Assembly (NCBI GenBank): GCA_964519835.1
Contig: CAZFLD010000082.1
Location: 1 to 17,000, forward strand
Reading direction: 5' to 3'
From: CAZFLD01 sp964519835
GTDB lineage: Bacteria; Spirochaetota; Spirochaetia; DSM-27196; CAZFLD01
DNA: 17,000 nt
Made by a program: the position numbers and the translations under genes. Of the stretch, positions 12,995 to 17,000 are shown piece after piece. The notes beneath the pieces were generated by a model that saw only the letters and a list, made by a program, of their open reading frames with translations, searched no databases and was not told the DNA's origin. Positions within the stretch are counted from its first letter, which is position 1, and every line of letters begins with the position of its first letter.

Positions 12995-14506
12995 TCATAG
13001 CTCGTCGTAGTCGGGCTGGAAAATGAAATCAACTGACATTCCGGCAATCGAGTAGCCCATGGAAAGATCCCATATGCGATTGCCCGCGTCCGAGGTCGGC
13101 CAGTAGATCTCAAAACTCGGCGTGGCGACACCGTCGACAAAGTCTAGTAACTCACCAACCCCGTCCGGGTCGGCTTCTGTGTTTGCCCCGTAGCTCACCG
13201 AGAAATCGACTGGGACATCTTGTATGGGAAAGTCGGTGTACTCTTGTTGATCGAAGTCCCAAACAAAGAACCGCAGTTCAAAGCTCTGTATTTGGTCGGT
13301 GTCGTCGGTGTTAATTCTGAATGAGGGAAGAAAGTAGAGGAATGCATCGTCTTGGTTGAACAGGCTTGAAAACGACAAATCGTAGGCCCCATCCAACTCG
13401 CCGTTTACCTCCATGGTCCAAATGCCCTCAGGTGGAGGTCCCACAAATCCGACTCCATTGATCAGGTCATTGTCGGGTTCGCCACCGTTCGGCCAAAACA
13501 GATCAGAGCCAAGGGGTCTCTCCGGACCGAAGGTGTCGGTGCTGTTCTGAGGGACCACGTCTGCAGGAGGCGTGAGTACAAACGAGTTTGGTCCGGCCTC
13601 GAAGTCCGACCACGCGTAGACGTCTGAGTCGAAGTTGACCCCGTAGAAGTAGCCGAAGTAGCTATCGGGGGCTCCCCCGGCGGGCTCGGTGACTGTTGCG
13701 ACCGGAGTCCACGCATCCTTCGCGCTGTTAAGCTTTGCCGTGATGTACAGGTTGCCGAAGTACCATAGTTCCGCATCACGATTGAGAAGTGAGTTGGCGA
13801 CAACCTTTAGGTAGTTATCCCGACGGGCCTCGAACAGAATCGCCGCCTGGTCTGCGCCAAGGAGCTCGTAAAGACCCTCCTGCTCGGCGGCCGCCACAAA
13901 GGCCCGGTCGGTCCCGCCGTCCCCGCCCATCGTTCCGAGGTCCACCGTCGTGCCTTGCGCTGTCCCCCCAAGCGGCCAGCCCGCACTCGACTCATCGGCC
14001 CCGGCCGGAACTTCGATAAATCCAAGAAGCTGTTGAACACCGACCCCGAGCGTCTCGTCGTAGGCAATCATAACGTAGTCGCCGGCCCGCTCTGCTACGA
14101 CGTCGGCGCTCGTATCAACATCGATCGCGAAGCCGCCTTCCTCAGTCACCTCGGTTGTGGTCACAACGCCCGGCAGGTCAAAGTCATCGACCTCCACTCC
14201 TGACAGAATCGCACTTATGCTCGCGCTCTGGGAGATGAGGGATCGTGAGTTGTACAGACTTCCGCGTCCGCGGTTCGTGGCTGCGCTGTCCAGTCCGAGA
14301 CTGCCCTGCGCGGCCGCCGCACGAGCCTCAATGATCGTCTCGGCCGGGACCAGGTTGTCAAAAGCGCCCTGGAGCCGGACTGCTCCGGCGGGTACTTGCG
14401 GCTCGGTGGGAGTGCCGTTGCTGTTGCAGGCGGTAATACCAACGGCGGCGGTGAAAACCGCGATCGCGAGTCGGCTGATCGTCCCCAATGCTTTCCTATA
14501 TTTCAT
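12995..14506 (-). CDS. Lipoprotein C of the tandem array
   Basis: A 503-residue predicted lipoprotein. The start is ATG 14506 with GGAGG 4 nt upstream; the frame extends to 14683, but that part overlaps copy D. The signal peptide LAIAVFTAAVGITAC gives Cys27. The head (27-231; 13814-14428) has the family motifs, but in place of AAAPDGASGD it has TSADVVAERAGD, a variant shared with D. The body has SFVLTPPADVVPQ, FGPERPLGSDLFWPNGGEPD, VGPPPEGIWTMEVNGELDG, AYDLSFSSLF and LRFFVWDFDQQEY. Those motifs also occur in D and E, so C, D and E share a body type and B and A differ more. No enzyme motif is visible. Exported and lipid-anchored by prediction. Confidence 0.88.
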   Translation of the reverse strand: MKYRKALGTISRLAIAVFTAAVGITACNSNGTPTEPQVPAGAVRLQGAFDNLVPAETIIEARAAAAQGSLGLDSAATNRGRGSLYNSRSLISQSASISAILSGVEVDDFDLPGVVTTTEVTEEGGFAIDVDTSADVVAERAGDYVMIAYDETLGVGVQQLLGFIEVPAGADESSAGWPLGGTAQGTTVDLGTMGGDGGTDRAFVAAAEQEGLYELLGADQAAILFEARRDNYLKVVANSLLNRDAELWYFGNLYITAKLNSAKDAWTPVATVTEPAGGAPDSYFGYFYGVNFDSDVYAWSDFEAGPNSFVLTPPADVVPQNSTDTFGPERPLGSDLFWPNGGEPDNDLINGVGFVGPPPEGIWTMEVNGELDGAYDLSFSSLFNQDDAFLYFLPSFRINTDDTDQIQSFELRFFVWDFDQQEYTDFPIQDVPVDFSVSYGANTEADPDGVGELLDFVDGVATPSFEIYWPTSDAGNRIWDLSMGYSIAGMSVDFIFQPDYDEL

Positions 14507-14537
14507 GCTGCCTCCAGATGGTCTCGAGTGGTCAGTA

Positions 14538-15803
14538 TCAGTCCCCGTCCGCGGCATCATTCCCGAATGCAAACGCGATCCGGGTGCCGGCAACAAATCC
14601 AACACGCAAACCCTCGAGTTGCCGCTGTTCAGGTTCCACGTTCCAGTAAACATCAGCGGGGGCTGCGGCGACTCCGGACTCAAACTCGAGGTCCACGTCG
14701 GTAAGTGAATCGTCGGGCTCGGTTATCTGGATGTAGATGTATTCGGTCTCGACGGCCGTCGTCTCCGGAACATCGATGTAGGTTCCCGTGGATCCATCCC
14801 AGTACGAGAAGTCGATCTCGAAGCCGGTGACTCGCTCGTCGTCGGCGACGTTCACCCGGACTCTCGGGACAAAGTAGTAGAAGTTGCGGTCGGGGTCGAA
14901 GAGGTTCGCGAAGCTCATGTCCACGACAACATCCAGCTCGCCGTTTAGTTCTACGGTCCACAGGCCCTCCGGCGGCGGCCCGCGAAAGCTCAGACCGTTG
15001 ATGCCGGCGGGGTCCGGGTCCCCGCCGTTTGGCCAATACGTGTCCGATCGTATCGGATCCTCCGGTCCGAAAACGTTCGGAGCCGACTCCCCGCTCGTAC
15101 TGGTAACCACGGCCGGTGGTGTGACGACAAACACGTTGCTGCCGTCGGCAAAGTCGGCCCACTCGAGGTCATTCCGCGCACGCTCAAATCCAAACGAGTA
15201 GGTGTAGGTTCCCAAGGCGTCATCGATGGAACTGACCGAGTTCCTGGCGTTCTGAAGCGTCCCCTCCAACACCTGTTCCTCGGTGTCCGGCAGCGCAAGC
15301 AGACTGTCACGGTTGAGGAAAAGGCTGGCCTGAAGCTTGAGTGAGTTGTCGCGCTCGGCCTGAAACAGCACGTCGGCACGATCTGCACCCAGCAGCTCGT
15401 ACAGGTCATCTTGGGACGTTGCCGCCACAAAGCTTTGCTTCGTTGCCGCCGTCTCCACTCATCACTCCCAGATCAAGGGCTGTGCCCTGAGCGGTCCCGC
15501 CCAGCGGCCAGCCCGTGCTCGACTCATCCGCCCCCGCGGGAAGCTCGACAAAGCCGATCAGCTGCTCCACTCCCACGCCGAGAGCTTCGTCGTAGGCAAG
15601 CATGACATAATCGCGGTCCGCATCGACCGCGACGTCCGCGCTTGTATCAACGTCGAGGGCGAAAGCCCCCTCCTCCGATATCCCAGTCGTAGTCACCGCA
15701 CCGCTCCTGCGGGTACTTGCGGCTCGGTGGGGGTGCCGTTGGGGTCGCAAGCGGAGCGGAGGCAGATAGCGATGATCCCGCTAATTGGTAGACACAGCCT
15801 CAT
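14538..15803 (-). pseudogene. Lipoprotein D of the tandem array, degraded
   Basis: This copy is spread over three frames. From ATG 15803 a signal peptide (RLCLPISGIIAICLRSAC) runs to CDPNGTPTEPQVPAGAVR and then a stop. The next frame picks up at AVTTTGISEEGAF. Compared with C, about 70 residues are gone; the missing part is the VRLQGAFDNL to RSLISQSASI block. The join is at GGAGCGGT (15707-15700 on the minus strand). In the second frame the text runs to GDGGNEAKLC. With one base removed from 15439-15440 it reads GGNEQSFVAATSQDDLYELL, exactly the family text. The rest (14538-15458 frame) is an intact body: VFVVTPPAVV, FGPEDPIRSDTYWPNGGDPD, RGPPPEGLWTVELNGELD. An arginine at position -3 of the lipobox (LRSAC) is unusual. 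Confidence 0.8.
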
Positions 15804-15819
15804 GATCGGTTTTTCATCC

Positions 15820-17000
15820 TTATCGGTACATCGACAGCGAGAATCCGACGCCACCGAGCGTGTAGTTGAGGCCGATTCCGCTGACAACGTCACGGGTTGC
15901 TGTCATATCCGCGCTGTGCGGATCCAGGTAAAAGTCGCCCGAAATCTCCACCGGCTGCCCAAGTACCTTCGGAAGATCCTCGCCAATCTCGTCGCCGCTC
16001 GGGTTTGCGTAAACGAAAGAGATTACGCGCCAGGTGTAGTCGATGCCGTTTCCGATGGAAGCCGGCACCTCCACATACTGCTGGTCGTTCGGGCTCCAGG
16101 CCATGAAACGTAGCTCGATGGACTCCAGGAGACTCGTATCGCCGTCTACATTAAGCCGAACGGATGGGACGTAGAAAAGGAAGTTTCCGTTGGGATCCTC
16201 CGGGTTTGTGGTGCCAAAATCGTAGACGCCGTCCAGCTCGCCGTCAACGAGGACCTCCCACAGCCCGTCGGGCGGCGGTCCCACAAGTGGGAAGACGCGG
16301 TATTCGGGGTTGTTGAATTGCGGCCAGATTTCGCCTGCGTCGAGGGGGCGAGCCGGGCCATAGACTTCGCCGGAGAGGTGGTACTCGACGTTGGTCGGAG
16401 GTACCACAACCAGGCTGCGCTCGCCCTTGAGAATTTGGTCGACTGGGATGTTTCCGTTGGGACCGGCTGCGTCGAAGAAATTCACCTGATAGGTGAAGTC
16501 GCGGTTTGCTACGGTCAACTCCGGATCAAGCCACTGATTGATGGCATTGTCCAGCTGATTGGAGTGGTGGCTCTGAAAAGTCGTTGGCAGCATCGTCGCC
16601 GAGGCGTTAAGAAAGCTGTTCGCGAGGATTTTGAAGTGGTTGTCCCGCTCGGCCTGAAACAGCACCTCTGCTTGATCCGCGCCGAGCAAATCATACAACT
16701 CGCTCTGTTCGCTCGCAGCCACGAGAGTCTGCTCATTCCCCCCATCTCCGCCCATCGTCCCAAGATCTACCGTCGTACCCTGAGCGGTTCCGCCCAAAGG
16801 CCACCCCGCGCTCGATTCGTCGGCACCCGCAGGGAGTTCGATGAACCCGATGAGTTGCTGCACTCCTACTCCCAGAGCTTCGTCATAGGCGAGCATGACA
16901 TAATCGCCGGAGGCGCCGTCGGGCGCGGCGGCGGTCGGCACGTCCACGGAGAAGCCGCCTTCCTCAGTCACTTCGGTCGTGGTCACAACGCCGGGATCCT
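15820..17000 (-). CDS. Lipoprotein E of the tandem array, 5' end outside window
   Basis: Partial gene of 393 visible codons, open at the right edge. Its head begins in the window at DPGVVTTTEVTEEGGF and includes VPTAAAPDGASGDYVMLAYD, PAGADESSAGWPLGG and LYDLLGADQAEVLFQAERDN (head down to 16639). The body has SLVVVPPTNVEYHLSG, VYGPARPLDAGEIWP, LVGPPPDGLWEVLVDGELDG, VYDFGTTNPEDPNGN, LFYVPSVRLNVDGD and RFMAWSPNDQQYVE, and ends GLNYTLGGVGFSLSMYR. The stop lies 16 nt before the start of D, so the array is transcribed as E, D, C, B, A. Signal peptide and promoter are not in the window. Function unknown. Confidence 0.87.
   Translation of the reverse strand, partial: DPGVVTTTEVTEEGGFSVDVPTAAAPDGASGDYVMLAYDEALGVGVQQLIGFIELPAGADESSAGWPLGGTAQGTTVDLGTMGGDGGNEQTLVAASEQSELYDLLGADQAEVLFQAERDNHFKILANSFLNASATMLPTTFQSHHSNQLDNAINQWLDPELTVANRDFTYQVNFFDAAGPNGNIPVDQILKGERSLVVVPPTNVEYHLSGEVYGPARPLDAGEIWPQFNNPEYRVFPLVGPPPDGLWEVLVDGELDGVYDFGTTNPEDPNGNFLFYVPSVRLNVDGDTSLLESIELRFMAWSPNDQQYVEVPASIGNGIDYTWRVISFVYANPSGDEIGEDLPKVLGQPVEISGDFYLDPHSADMTATRDVVSGIGLNYTLGGVGFSLSMYR

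Larger units (their letters stand above)
9819..17000 (-). repeat. Tandem array of five paralogous lipoprotein genes with conserved heads
   Basis: Head segments lie at 10779-11375 (A), 12327-12896 (B), 13814-14428 (C), 15345-15749 (D, with deletion) and 16639-17000 (E, partial). Exact DNA matches occur between copies: 32 nt between A (11044-11075) and B (12592-12623), and 30 nt between A (11180-11209) and C (14218-14247). The copies share transcription direction, and gaps between them are 16, 31, 20 and 78 nt. The head varies at one site: A, B and E carry AAAPDGASGD, C and D carry TSADV text. Confidence 0.85.

Noticed and set aside
1..17000. CRISPR arrays, tRNA, rRNA, insertion sequences, riboswitches
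   Set aside because: I saw no regularly spaced short repeats, no tRNA- or rRNA-like text, no transposase motifs with terminal inverted repeats, and no leader long or structured enough to call a riboswitch.

Overview
The window is a GC-rich bacterial segment (roughly 60% G+C by eye) with no rRNA, tRNA or CRISPR. Several products have lipoprotein signal peptides, so the host is probably a diderm. The mix of class III cyclase, PAS-GGDEF protein, Uma2, RNHCP protein and arrayed lipoproteins would fit an environmental spirochaete-like or similar lineage. That is a low-confidence inference; no marker gene is present.

Layout. Positions 1-1860 hold three minus-strand genes: a truncated EamA-type transporter that also seems to lack its middle, a PAS-GGDEF diguanylate cyclase, and a small two-helix membrane protein. 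Positions 2029-2766 encode a histidine phosphatase. Around 3021-3284 is a minus-strand gene resembling only the C-terminal end of a DUF2268-type protein, with its own promoter and ribosome binding site. Positions 3399-5264 are a two-gene unit, an AhpD/CMD-like protein followed by a membrane-anchored adenylate cyclase. It converges stop-to-stop on a GyrI-like protein, whose promoter overlaps that of a divergent, frameshifted lipoprotein gene. Then come a Uma2-family protein (6615-7184), a 16-codon signal-peptide-like mini-ORF, and an RNHCP zinc-ribbon protein (7446-7826).

Positions 8026-9803 are a toxin-antitoxin island: a VapC with a decayed-looking antitoxin, a VapC-like pseudogene on the other strand with two in-frame stops, and an intact FitAB-like pair whose promoter carries a perfect 13-bp palindrome.

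Positions 9819-17000 are the most striking part: five tandem, same-strand paralogous lipoprotein genes (called A to E here, left to right, transcribed right to left). They share a strongly conserved N-terminal head of about 200 residues and have strongly diverged C-terminal domains. The heads are mosaics: A shares an exact 32-nt block with B and an exact 30-nt block with C. Copy D is broken by a deletion at a short repeat plus a one-base insertion, and copy A seems to have lost its original stop. I read this as an actively recombining surface-lipoprotein locus; its function is unknown.

A second theme is promoter layout. At four genes a TATAAT-like hexamer ends exactly 6 nt before the start codon, with no Shine-Dalgarno sequence, which predicts leaderless mRNAs. 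Other genes have strong GGAGG-type sites.
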